Positions 1-7,873 of a stretch of 18,966 bases of DNA are shown one piece after another. The stretch comes from DATLAN01 sp035527455 (lineage in GTDB: Bacteria; Planctomycetota; Planctomycetia; Pirellulales; Thermoguttaceae). Under the pieces are notes generated by a model, which ran no database searches, was not told where the DNA came from, and saw only the letters and a program-made list of their open reading frames with translations. The translations under genes were made by a program, and so were the position numbers. The DNA lies in assembly GCA_035527455.1 (NCBI GenBank), contig DATLAN010000524.1, forward strand, positions 1 through 18,966, written 5' to 3'. The number at the start of each line of letters is the position of its first letter. Position 1 is the stretch's first letter.

Positions 1-896
1 GCGGCGAAATCGACGCACGCCTTCCCGCCGTCGGTGGTCAGCGTGACCTCGCGGATCACCTTGCCGGGCTTGATCCAGGAGGTATCCTCGATGGCGCATG
101 GGTCGTTGAGGTTGAGGATGAGGAAGCTGTTCTCGAGCAACTGCCCGGGGCTGTCGCCGACCAGGATCACCCGCCACGGCGTGGTCATGGGCAGTTCGGC
201 ATCGACCGGGCCGCTAAGGGAACTGACCACCGCGTGCGGCTCTCCCGGAAGCGGGGCGAACTTCATCCGCGCGTAGTCCACCAGTCGGGCTTCGGCCAAC
301 GCGACGAAAGTCTGCTCGTCGGTCCGGACCGTCAGCGGCCGTTCGCAGCCGGGCTGGATCTGGCTCAGCGGCACCTCGCTGTACCGGCCCTGGGCGCTGT
401 AAACCGCCCACGCCGTGTGATCGGCCGGAAAACGGAACTCGCTCCTCTCGCCCGCAATCCGCACGCTTTTCCACGCCGCGTGCCTCGCTACCGTGTATCG
501 AAATGCCGCTCCCTGGTCGTAGGCGCGGAATGTCAGCCGCAATCGTCGCGGCGGAGTCTGATCGTCTTGAAGATCGACAACCAGTTGACGGTAATGATCG
601 CGGATCGTGCTCCATTGGCCGTAGACGGGCTTCCAGGTTTCGTCATGGGATGAGGCCGCCAGATCGACGATCTTGAACCCTTCGACCAGCGCGGGGCCGT
701 CCTGTACGTCGAGCCCCAGTCGCGACGGCCCGATGACGGGCTTGCCACGGAAACTCACCTGGTAGGAAAGACCGCCGCTTTCGGTCAGATCGAACACGAC
801 GGCCACGCGACCGTCGGGCGACGTCAACTCCGCCGTCCATGCCGTCTCCGCCGCCATCCAGATCGTCAACGCCGCCAGCCAATGGAAAGGCTTCAT
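1..896 (-). CDS. GH97 family glycoside hydrolase (alpha-glucosidase/alpha-galactosidase type), N-terminal part, cut by window edge
   Basis: The visible 298 codons begin at an ATG read from 896 down and stay open to base 1. After a short N-terminal hydrophobic stretch (likely export signal, about residues 1-22) comes a beta-rich domain typical of the GH97 N-terminus: ELTSPDGRVAVVF, then SYQVSFRGKPVIGPSRLGL, a FRAYDQGAAFRY motif, and near the edge TPWRVILVGDSPGQLLENS followed by DTSWIKPGK, a family hallmark. GH97 enzymes are usually about 650-700 residues, so over half, including the catalytic barrel and the residues that separate inverting from retaining members, lies outside. The substrate is therefore not readable. 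Expected location is periplasmic or secreted. The start is supported by a GGAG eight bases upstream. The gene follows the ThiF-like gene by 10 nt on the same strand, so co-transcription is likely although the functions look unrelated. Confidence 0.88.
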   Translation of the reverse strand, partial: MKPFHWLAALTIWMAAETAWTAELTSPDGRVAVVFDLTESGGLSYQVSFRGKPVIGPSRLGLDVQDGPALVEGFKIVDLAASSHDETWKPVYGQWSTIRDHYRQLVVDLQDDQTPPRRLRLTFRAYDQGAAFRYTVARHAAWKSVRIAGERSEFRFPADHTAWAVYSAQGRYSEVPLSQIQPGCERPLTVRTDEQTFVALAEARLVDYARMKFAPLPGEPHAVVSSLSGPVDAELPMTTPWRVILVGDSPGQLLENSFLILNLNDPCAIEDTSWIKPGKVIREVTLTTDGGKACVDFA

Positions 897-909
897 AAGG
901 GGCTCCTCA
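897..909 (-). promoter_or_regulatory. Ribosome binding site overlapping the upstream stop codon
   Basis: On the minus strand the stop codon TGA of the ThiF-like gene (909-907) runs directly into GGAG, followed by CCCCTT and the ATG of the GH97 gene. The overlap of stop and Shine-Dalgarno supports the GH97 start and suggests translational coupling. Confidence 0.6.
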
Positions 910-1938
910 GTTTCCGACGTACTTCGCATACACCGTTCGGGCTTCGGCCACGTCGTCGGTGCCGCCGACGATCGCGCGGCCGTCGGGGAATACGGTCAGT
1001 TCATAACGCTCGACCTTCAACCGCAAGAGGAACGCGTTGCGGTTGACGGTCCCCACGCCTTCGAGTTGCCGGGCCAGCTCGTCCAGCGAGACGCTCGTGC
1101 CGGGATAGGTCAATTGCACGGCGTTGCGGCCGCAGAGCACGGCGCTGCGGCTGCCCGACTTGCCGGCCAGCCAGGGAAACTCGCCGCCCTTGCACGTCGG
1201 GCAATCGACCTGATCGCGCAGCGAGCCGACGTCGATCTGCCGGATGCGGTTGTCCCAGAGTTCGACCACGGTCAAGTGGCGGGAAACGGCCTGGCGATTG
1301 CCGCTTAAGATCTTGATCGCCTCGCAGGCCTCGATCGCAGCGATCACGTTGACGATCGGCGCCAGCACGCCGGCCGTGTCGCAGGTGGGCGTGCTGCCCG
1401 GCGGAGGACACTCCTGCATCAGGCACCGCAGGCAAGCCGTTTCGCCCGGCAGGATGGTCATCGTTTGACCCTCGGCGCCCAGGCAGCCGCCGTAAACCCA
1501 GGGGATGCCGTGCTTGACCGACACGTCGTTGATCAGGAAGCGGATCTCGAAGTTGTCGGTCCCGTCGACGATCGCGTCGACGCCTTCGCAGAACGTTTCG
1601 ATGTTGGTGTGATCGACGTCGGCCACGATCGGCTCGACTTCCACTTCGGAATTGATCCGCCGGAGCTTCTCGGCCGCCGCGATCGCTTTGGGCATCTGTT
1701 GGGCCACGTCGTGCTCGTCGAAGAGGACCTGCCGCTGGAGGTTGCTTACTTCGACGAAATCGCGATCGACGATCCGCACCGACCCGACGCCCGAGCGGAC
1801 CAGCGTATTGGCCAGCACGGTTCCCAGCGCCCCGCAGCCGCAGACCAGCGCCCGGCTGGTGCTCAGTCGCCGCTGCCCCTCTTCACCCAGCGGCGGGTAG
1901 CGCATCTGGCGGATATAGCGGTGGAAATCGGCCGGCAT
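907..1938 (-). CDS. ThiF/MoeB/HesA family E1-like adenylyltransferase (sulfur-carrier protein activation)
   Basis: Members adenylate the C-terminal glycine of a ubiquitin-fold sulfur carrier (ThiS or MoaD) with ATP for thiamine, molybdopterin or related sulfur transfer. The 343-residue product opens with RYIRQMRYPPLGEEGQRRL and has the nucleotide-binding GCGALG (34-39), the NLQRQ arginine (about 69), a conserved lysine in MPKA (84), TDNF with aspartate 128, CLRC (169-172) and CPTC (246-249) as the structural zinc site, and TCDTAG with cysteine 186. About 90 further residues (CGRNAVQL, then RYELTVFPDGRAIVGGT) follow in place of the rhodanese domain of MOCS3-type proteins. An upstream in-frame TTG at 1968 would add ten residues; the ATG at 1938 is preferred because family homology begins just after it and AAGGA lies ten bases upstream. 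MoeB, ThiF and other carriers cannot be separated from sequence alone; no carrier gene is visible. Confidence 0.88.
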   Translation of the reverse strand: MPADFHRYIRQMRYPPLGEEGQRRLSTSRALVCGCGALGTVLANTLVRSGVGSVRIVDRDFVEVSNLQRQVLFDEHDVAQQMPKAIAAAEKLRRINSEVEVEPIVADVDHTNIETFCEGVDAIVDGTDNFEIRFLINDVSVKHGIPWVYGGCLGAEGQTMTILPGETACLRCLMQECPPPGSTPTCDTAGVLAPIVNVIAAIEACEAIKILSGNRQAVSRHLTVVELWDNRIRQIDVGSLRDQVDCPTCKGGEFPWLAGKSGSRSAVLCGRNAVQLTYPGTSVSLDELARQLEGVGTVNRNAFLLRLKVERYELTVFPDGRAIVGGTDDVAEARTVYAKYVGN

Positions 1939-2016
1939 GTGGGGGGTATCCTTAGCACGCTTTTTCAAAAATCCTCATGGTTCCATTCCCGGCCCATAGA
2001 CGCCGACGGCTTGCAG

Positions 2017-2085
2017 AAGTACGGGTTCCTCTTCTCTGATCCCACGTCATCGAGCATCGTGAATAGAGAAGAGGAACCCGTACTT
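2017..2085. repeat. Perfect 21-bp inverted repeat with 27-nt loop
   Basis: The arms at 2017-2037 and 2065-2085 are exact reverse complements (core AAGTACGGGTTCCTC) and enclose 2038-2064. No T tract follows on either side, so it does not look like a simple intrinsic terminator. In RNA from the candidate promoter to the right it would form a very stable stem in the leader of the ThiF-like gene. A REP/MITE-like dispersed palindrome is a likely alternative. Confidence 0.85.
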
Positions 2086-2174
2086 TCCGGGCAACGGATT
2101 CGGCCATCTCACCCGGCCACCACGAAATTGCCTGTGGAAGCAATCTTTTCCACGCGAGACGGGCGCTGCATCGA

Positions 2175-2203
2175 ATCATAACATCGCGCCGGCGAGAAGT
2201 CCA
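2175..2203 (-). promoter_or_regulatory. Candidate sigma-70 promoter for the ThiF-like gene
   Basis: Read on the minus strand: TGGACT (2203-2198, four of six to TTGACA), 17 bp spacer, TATGAT (2180-2175, five of six to TATAAT). Transcription would begin near 2168, leaving a leader of about 230 nt that includes the palindrome at 2017-2085. This is pattern matching only. Confidence 0.4.
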
Positions 2204-2271
2204 GGTTCGGGCGAGCTTCGGCGGTGTGGTCGCGTACGCCAATCTCGGATGAACCGCCACGCGCGGGAGAC

Positions 2272-2706
2272 TCAGAACAGATCGATCATGTGCTCGCCGC
2301 CGTGCTCGGGATTGCCGATCAGGCGCTGTCCGACCGGGTCCACCACGAAGTCGAGGCCCTCCAGCGGGATCTGGCCGATCAGCACGGGGCACTCGTCGGG
2401 GATCTCGGCCACGTCGGTCGTGAAATCGCGGCCTTGCACGGTCAACCGCACCGCCGCACAAATCGACGTCTCGACGATTCCGCCCACGGTCCGCACTCGT
2501 CTCGTGCGATACGGTTTCAATCCCAGCCGGGCAACCAATCGTTTGGGCAGCGAGAGCATCACGGCGCCCGTGTCAACCAGGGCGTCCGGTACTTCGACTG
2601 TGCGTATCCGATCGGAATCGAGCGTTCCGGCTTGGACCTTGAAAAGGTCTTCGAGGTTCTCGATCTTCGCCGCCACCTGCACTTTGCCCATCGTCGAGAT
2701 CTCCAT
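2272..2706 (-). CDS. Retropepsin-like (clan AA) aspartic protease, single domain
   Basis: The 144-residue protein contains ALVDTGAVMLSLP, with the catalytic DTG at 45-47, and ends with PVLIGQIPLEGLDFVVDP (107-123), the second hydrophobic-glycine element and flap-side motif of small bacterial retropepsin-like proteins. Only one DTG is present, so a working enzyme would be a homodimer, as in retroviral proteases. No signal peptide or membrane segment is seen, which implies a cytosolic protein; its substrate is unknown. The N-terminal MGKVQVAAKIENLED is typical of this family, so methionine 6 is a possible start, but the ATG at 2706 has GGAGGG about eight bases upstream and is kept. Neighbours give no functional clue: the groES-groEL operon upstream is closed by its own terminator, and a good -10 box supports an independent promoter. 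Confidence 0.85.
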   Translation of the reverse strand: MEISTMGKVQVAAKIENLEDLFKVQAGTLDSDRIRTVEVPDALVDTGAVMLSLPKRLVARLGLKPYRTRRVRTVGGIVETSICAAVRLTVQGRDFTTDVAEIPDECPVLIGQIPLEGLDFVVDPVGQRLIGNPEHGGEHMIDLF

Positions 2707-2770
2707 GGCGATTCCCTCCGGTCCCGCGGGAACGGGACGCCTTCAAGAAGCGAACGACTCCACCCAGTCT

Positions 2771-2797
2771 ATTATACACAAACTGTGAAGCTGTCAC
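2771..2797 (-). promoter_or_regulatory. Candidate promoter for the aspartic protease gene
   Basis: On the minus strand a perfect TATAAT lies at 2776-2771, with GTGACA at 2797-2792 as a possible -35 box at a short 15-bp spacing. The start of transcription would be near 2764, giving a leader of about 58 nt. The -10 match is strong and the -35 is weak. Confidence 0.5.
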
Positions 2798-2820
2798 GAT
2801 CGCAACCGAAGCAACGTGGC

Positions 2821-2953
2821 CGGGACTCGGGATTGGGGGCTCGGGACTCGGGAAACGGATCGCCCACCACCCGAATCCCGAACCCCCAGCCCCGAAACCC
2901 CAGCCCCGAAACCCCAGCCCCGAAACCCCAGCCCCGAAACCCCAGCCCCAAGA
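2821..2953. repeat. Heptanucleotide tandem repeat locus, G-rich arm then C-rich arm
   Basis: Five G-rich heptamers (CGGGACT, CGGGATT, GGGGGCT, CGGGACT, CGGGAAA) occupy 2821-2855. After a 14-nt spacer, twelve C-rich heptamers occupy 2870-2953. From 2884 the 14-mer CCCCAGCCCCGAAA repeats four times exactly, plus a half unit. The arms are roughly inverted, so a large imperfect hairpin is possible. Runs of three to five G or C at seven-base intervals also fit G-quadruplex or i-motif formation. Heptamers of similar composition (STRR repeats) are known from cyanobacteria. Confidence 0.9.
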
Positions 2954-3004
2954 CCGCGCCCCGAAACCGCACGATTTCCAAAACCACCGAAACGACAAAA
3001 AGAC

Positions 3005-3045
3005 AAAAAAACACCCGCCGGCGCTGGAAACGTCGCCGGCGGGTG
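3005..3045 (-). terminator. Intrinsic terminator of the groES-groEL operon
   Basis: On the minus strand a perfect 12-bp stem CACCCGCCGGCG / CGCCGGCGGGTG (3045-3034 and 3023-3012) with a 10-nt loop is followed directly by seven T (3011-3005). It begins 40 nt after the groEL stop codon. Stem, loop and T tract are all canonical. Confidence 0.93.
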
Positions 3046-3084
3046 AAGGGGGGATGGTATGACTATCGGGACGTCGGTCCCGGT

Positions 3085-4704
<1,620 letters not shown>

Positions 4705-4730
4705 CAGATGTTTTCTCCTTGCTACGCTTG

Positions 4731-4746
4731 GGCGAGTCGACTCGCC
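4731..4746. repeat. Perfect 16-nt palindrome between groES and groEL
   Basis: GGCGAGTCGACTCGCC is fully self-complementary and would fold as a six-base-pair stem with a TCGA tetraloop in the bicistronic mRNA. It could mark an RNA processing site, tune groEL relative to groES, or be a small REP-type repeat. No T tract follows, so full termination is unlikely. Confidence 0.75.
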
Positions 4747-4768
4747 GTTGTGGTTTGGTGGTTTGGGG

Positions 4769-5095
4769 TTACTCGATCACGGCCAGGATGTCTTCCTCGC
4801 GCATCAACAGCAGTTCCCGGTCGCCCAGCTTGAACTGTTCGCCCGCGTAGGAGCTGAACAGGATGCGGTCGCCTTCCTTGACCTGCAGCGGCTTGCGCGA
4901 CCCGTCGTCCAGCAGCCGGCCGTCCCCCACGCTGAGCACCTTGCCGCGCGAGGGCTTGTCCTTGGCGGCGTCGGGCAGGACGATCCCGCCGGCGGTGACC
5001 TCTTCGGCCTCTTCCCGCTGGACCACCACCCGGTCGCCCAACGGCTGAATCTGAATACCCCCACCGGACTTCTTCTTTGATTTCTTCTTCGCCAT
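4769..5095 (-). CDS. groS: Co-chaperonin GroES (10 kDa, Cpn10)
   Basis: The 108-residue product carries QIQPLGDRVVVQREEAEEVTAGGIVLP (15-41), the mobile-loop region, then SRGKVLSVGDGR, VKEGDRILFSSYAG and a terminal LLLMREEDILAVIE, all classic GroES features. It forms the heptameric lid of the GroEL chamber. Compared with the usual length of about 95 residues it has a short lysine-rich N-terminal extension, MAKKKSKKKSGGG. The reading frame is open far upstream through the antisense of the radical SAM gene, but that part has no GroES similarity; the ATG at 5095 has GGAG about 14-17 bases upstream and begins right before the conserved fold. It is first in the operon with groEL. Confidence 0.96.
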   Translation of the reverse strand: MAKKKSKKKSGGGIQIQPLGDRVVVQREEAEEVTAGGIVLPDAAKDKPSRGKVLSVGDGRLLDDGSRKPLQVKEGDRILFSSYAGEQFKLGDRELLLMREEDILAVIE

Positions 5096-5264
5096 GTTTG
5101 TCAGTCTCCGAACTCCCCTTAGGTTACTTATTGAACTCAGACGGCCCAAGTTGCCTACTCGTTTTCCGGGCCGTCGGACACATCGTCTGCCAATTGTGCG
5201 CGGATTGGGCACGGATAGGGGTTCAGGACGCAATCGGCGCGCCAAAGAGGGGTGACATCGTAAG

Positions 5265-5293
5265 TTGTTAATCAGTCGAGGGTTGTGTATTAT
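5265..5293 (+). promoter_or_regulatory. Candidate promoter reading toward the radical SAM gene
   Basis: TTGTTA (5265-5270), 17-bp spacer, TATTAT (5288-5293). The predicted start near 5300 would leave an unusually long leader of about 390 nt containing the palindrome at 5391-5477. A closer promoter may exist that I cannot recognise. Confidence 0.35.
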
Positions 5294-5390
5294 TGCTTCC
5301 ACCCGGCGGTACGAAGAACCCGCCAAGGTTGGCAAGAAGACCCCGGAATCGGACGAAGACCTGCCATTTTGGCAGCCCGTAAGCGGCGAG

Positions 5391-5477
5391 TCGAAAAAGG
5401 GGACTGGCTCCGGGCCGTGTTTCCGCTCCGAAGTCGCGAAAAACGGATGGCGGCCCGGTGCCTGTCCCCTTTTTCGA
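5391..5477. repeat. REP-like palindrome, 26-nt arms with two mismatches
   Basis: Left arm 5391-5416 (TCGAAAAAGGGGACTGGCTC...) and right arm 5452-5477 (ending CCTGTCCCCTTTTTCGA) pair at 24 of 26 positions around a 35-nt loop. The AAAAAGGGGACAGGCACC-type core resembles dispersed palindromes I associate with REP/RAYT (TnpA-REP) systems in many GC-rich bacteria. On the plus strand the right arm ends in a T5 run inside the stem, so weak termination is possible. Confidence 0.85.
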
Positions 5478-5689
5478 TGGGCGTTCAGCCACGGGTCCGT
5501 GATATCCCGTCCCCGACCACGCCCAATCACCATGAGGGCACAAGGTACGCTCTGCGCGTTTGGCAGACATTCGGCCGACCCGTTCATAACGATCCGATTC
5601 ATCGGGTCCATCGTATCAATTCCGGGAAGGACCGCATGAACGCGGTCACTACCAGCGATTGTTGACGGGTTGGCCGAAGGAGAAGAATC

Positions 5690-7705
5690 ATGAGAGGCGA
5701 TGAGTTCTTCGTCGAGGCTTCGCGGCGACCGCCCTTTACGAAACTCCATCCGCAGGTGGCGGCCTTCTTCAAGGATTATCTTGCCAAGGAGAAGGTCATT
5801 CGTTTCGGCGGCCGTTTCGTCGTGAATACGCATTTTCCGCCGTACCCAAGCCGGGCTTTCGACAGACTCGCGGAGGAATTCCTGCTGCTCGGCGATGCCA
5901 GCCGGCGGCGACTCTACTCGGTGACCCTGGCCGCGACCAATCGCTGCACGTACCACTGCTGGCACTGCTACAACGCCGGCCGAAGTCAGGTGGATCTCAC
6001 CTTTCCCGTCATGCAGCGTCTGGCGGCCCAACTGCTGGACCTGGGTGCCGTGACGATCACCTTGACCGGGGGAGAACCCCTGCTCAGAGACGACCTCGAA
6101 CGGATCGTCGGCCTGTTCGACGATCGCTGCTGCTTGAGCCTGGGGACCACGGGCGCCGGTTTGACGGCCGAGCGAGCAGCGCGCCTTCGCGACGCCGGGC
6201 TGTTCGCCGTCGGCGTCAGTCTCGACTCCATCGACGAGCAGGTCCACGATCGGCTGCGCGGGCAGGAAGGCGCGTTCCGCACCGCGCTGGATGCCCTTCG
6301 CGTGGCCGGTGAGAACGGGCTGTATCCTTACGTGGTCTCCGTGGCGACGCGCGACTTCCTGCAGCCCGACCACTTCATGCCGTTCATGCGATTTGCCGGG
6401 CAGTCCGGGGCGCTCGAGGTCCACCTGCTGGAGCCTTCCGCCGTGGGAAGACTGGCCGGACGAACGGACGTGCTGCTGGGCAAAGACGAGCGGCGTCTGA
6501 TCTTCGACTATCAGAAACAGGTCGCCGAGGACGACGATCTGCCCATCCTCAGTTCCTACGCCTATCTGGAGGCGGACACCGCGTTCGGCTGCGGTGCGGG
6601 CCTGACACACCTCTACATCGATGGGAGTGGGGAGGTTTGCCCCTGCCAACTGGTGCCCATGTCGTTTGGCAACGTCGGCCGCGAACCGCTGGCCCGGATC
6701 CTCGACAAGATGGGACGTCACTTTCGCAAGCCGAGGGCCCATTGTGCGGGCCGGCTGCTGGCAAGGCAACTGCCCGACGGCCAACTGCCCACGTCGGTGG
6801 AAACGTCGGAGGAGATCTGCCGCAAGTGCCTTCCCGTCTCGCATGCGCTGCCGCGGTTCTTCGAGATCCGCTCACAGGCCCGGGACGAGGTCGGCCGGGA
6901 CGAACTCGAGGTGGCCTACGACAGCGTCCACGCGGATTACGACGACTTCTGGCTGACGGAAGCCGCCGGGCCGATCCGGGACCTTTGGCGGCGGCTGCCT
7001 TGGCGTGGCGACGAACGGGTTCTCGAGGCCGGCTGCGGGACGGGCTACGCGACCGCATTGCTGGCGGAAAAGGCTGCCCGGGTCGTGGCCGTGGACATTT
7101 CCCAAGGGATGCTCGCCCGGGCGCGCCGGCGTCTTCAGGCCATGAGGGCAGGCAACGTCCGATTCGTGACCGGCGATGCGTTGGAGGTCCTCGGCACGGA
7201 AGGTCCGTTCGATCTGATCTTCACAAGCTGGGTGCTCGGCTACATCCCGCTGCAGCCATTCTTCGCCGCTGCCGGCCGCGCTTTGGCAGAAGACGGACGC
7301 CTGGCATTCGTGGTCCACAAGGAGAATTCCCCCCGCGAGCCGTTGGATATCTTCAGCGAGTTGGTTGCCCGCGATCCGTCCGTGTTGCAGAAACGGATCG
7401 CGTTCGATTTTCCCCGCGATCTGGATCACGTCGAGGCCGAGATGGCCACAGCGGGGCTCACGGTCGAGCAGCTTTGGGAAGGCGCCGTCGTCTTTTCCTA
7501 CGACAGCCCCAAGGAAGTCCTGGAACATCTCCTGAAATCCGGCGCGGGCACGGCCTTCTACCAGGCCATCGATCCGAAGCGCCGGGAATCGCTGACCGAC
7601 GCGTTCCTCGAATCACTCGCAGCCCGGCGCAACGGCCCGCCGGGCTATCACGTCAGCCACGACTACGTCGCGTGCATCGCCAGGGTAGGTCAGGGCTTGC
7701 CCTGA
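5690..7705 (+). CDS. Radical SAM / SPASM-like / class I methyltransferase fusion protein
   Basis: This 671-residue protein joins three parts. Residues 75-250 are a radical SAM core: CTYHCWHC (C86, C90, C93) binds the 4Fe-4S cluster, followed by TLTGGEPLLR (124-133) and the strand GVSLDSID. Residues 300-381 carry extra cysteines (C301, C317, C319, C352, C377, C380) with YIDGSGEVCPCQ and a closing CRKC, a SPASM or twitch-like auxiliary-cluster region. Residues 405-671 are a Rossmann methyltransferase: motif I VLEAGCGTGYATALLA (444-459), acidic D469, then GPFDLIFTSWVLGYI and a C-terminal cap. A roughly 70-residue N-terminal segment is unassigned. The combination suggests radical modification plus methylation of a peptide or small molecule; the substrate is unknown and no precursor peptide is visible nearby. 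The start has AGGAG seven bases upstream. No signal peptide is seen. The stop codon lies inside a palindromic repeat. Confidence 0.9.
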   Translation: MRGDEFFVEASRRPPFTKLHPQVAAFFKDYLAKEKVIRFGGRFVVNTHFPPYPSRAFDRLAEEFLLLGDASRRRLYSVTLAATNRCTYHCWHCYNAGRSQVDLTFPVMQRLAAQLLDLGAVTITLTGGEPLLRDDLERIVGLFDDRCCLSLGTTGAGLTAERAARLRDAGLFAVGVSLDSIDEQVHDRLRGQEGAFRTALDALRVAGENGLYPYVVSVATRDFLQPDHFMPFMRFAGQSGALEVHLLEPSAVGRLAGRTDVLLGKDERRLIFDYQKQVAEDDDLPILSSYAYLEADTAFGCGAGLTHLYIDGSGEVCPCQLVPMSFGNVGREPLARILDKMGRHFRKPRAHCAGRLLARQLPDGQLPTSVETSEEICRKCLPVSHALPRFFEIRSQARDEVGRDELEVAYDSVHADYDDFWLTEAAGPIRDLWRRLPWRGDERVLEAGCGTGYATALLAEKAARVVAVDISQGMLARARRRLQAMRAGNVRFVTGDALEVLGTEGPFDLIFTSWVLGYIPLQPFFAAAGRALAEDGRLAFVVHKENSPREPLDIFSELVARDPSVLQKRIAFDFPRDLDHVEAEMATAGLTVEQLWEGAVVFSYDSPKEVLEHLLKSGAGTAFYQAIDPKRRESLTDAFLESLAARRNGPPGYHVSHDYVACIARVGQGLP

Positions 7706-7873
7706 CGGATTCTCCCGCCGAACGCTCGCTTCTGCGATCGGGTGGCACGCCCTGAGGAACGAAGGGCGTGGTTAGCCCGTGCGTAGTCTTCACAAGTTCT
7801 CCAGCCGAATACCCGCTCCCGTCAGGGCGAGCCCTGACTACGAGGTTTTCCGTCAGGGCGAGCCCTGACCTAC
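7685..7873. repeat. MITE-like element of palindromic repeats spanning two convergent stop codons
   Basis: Arms at 7685-7708 and 7850-7873 are reverse complements at 23 of 24 positions. Each contains the palindrome GTCAGGGC-NN-GCCCTGAC, which occurs three times: 7689-7706, 7821-7838 and 7852-7869. An inner hairpin CACGCCCT (7746-7753) / AGGGCGTG (7763-7770) lies between. The radical SAM stop (TGA 7703-7705) and the dehydratase stop (TAG 7872-7870) both fall inside the terminal arms. The element may serve as a two-way transcription end, but no T tracts support intrinsic termination. Confidence 0.85.

Larger units (their letters stand above)
1939..2271. other. Intergenic region upstream of the ThiF-like gene
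   Basis: No credible gene is seen here; open frames lack family features. The stretch holds the large palindrome at 2017-2085, a short inverted repeat (GTGGAA about 2132 to TTCCAC about 2153) and a candidate minus-strand promoter at 2175-2203. Confidence 0.6.
2707..3084. other. Intergenic region between protease gene and groEL
   Basis: No gene is seen. In order it holds the protease promoter (2771-2797), a heptamer repeat locus (2821-2953) and the groEL terminator (3005-3045). Apparent open frames here are products of the low-complexity repeats. Confidence 0.7.
5096..5689. other. Divergent intergenic region between groES and the radical SAM gene
   Basis: No convincing gene is seen in these 594 bases. 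They contain a candidate plus-strand promoter (5265-5293), the REP-like palindrome at 5391-5477 and a small hairpin GACCGC-N6-GCGGTC at 5630-5647. I looked for the CIRCE heat-shock operator (TTAGCACTC-N9-GAGTGCTAA) on the groES side and did not find it, nor a clear sigma-32-type promoter. Confidence 0.6.

Noticed and set aside
2870..2953. CRISPR-like array
   Set aside because: The repeats are 7 or 14 nt in direct tandem without unique spacers and no cas gene is present.
4769..6844. 691-codon minus-strand frame ending in GroES
   Set aside because: Only the last 108 codons resemble a protein family; the upstream part is antisense to the radical SAM gene and crosses a palindrome. The GroES start at 5095 was used instead.
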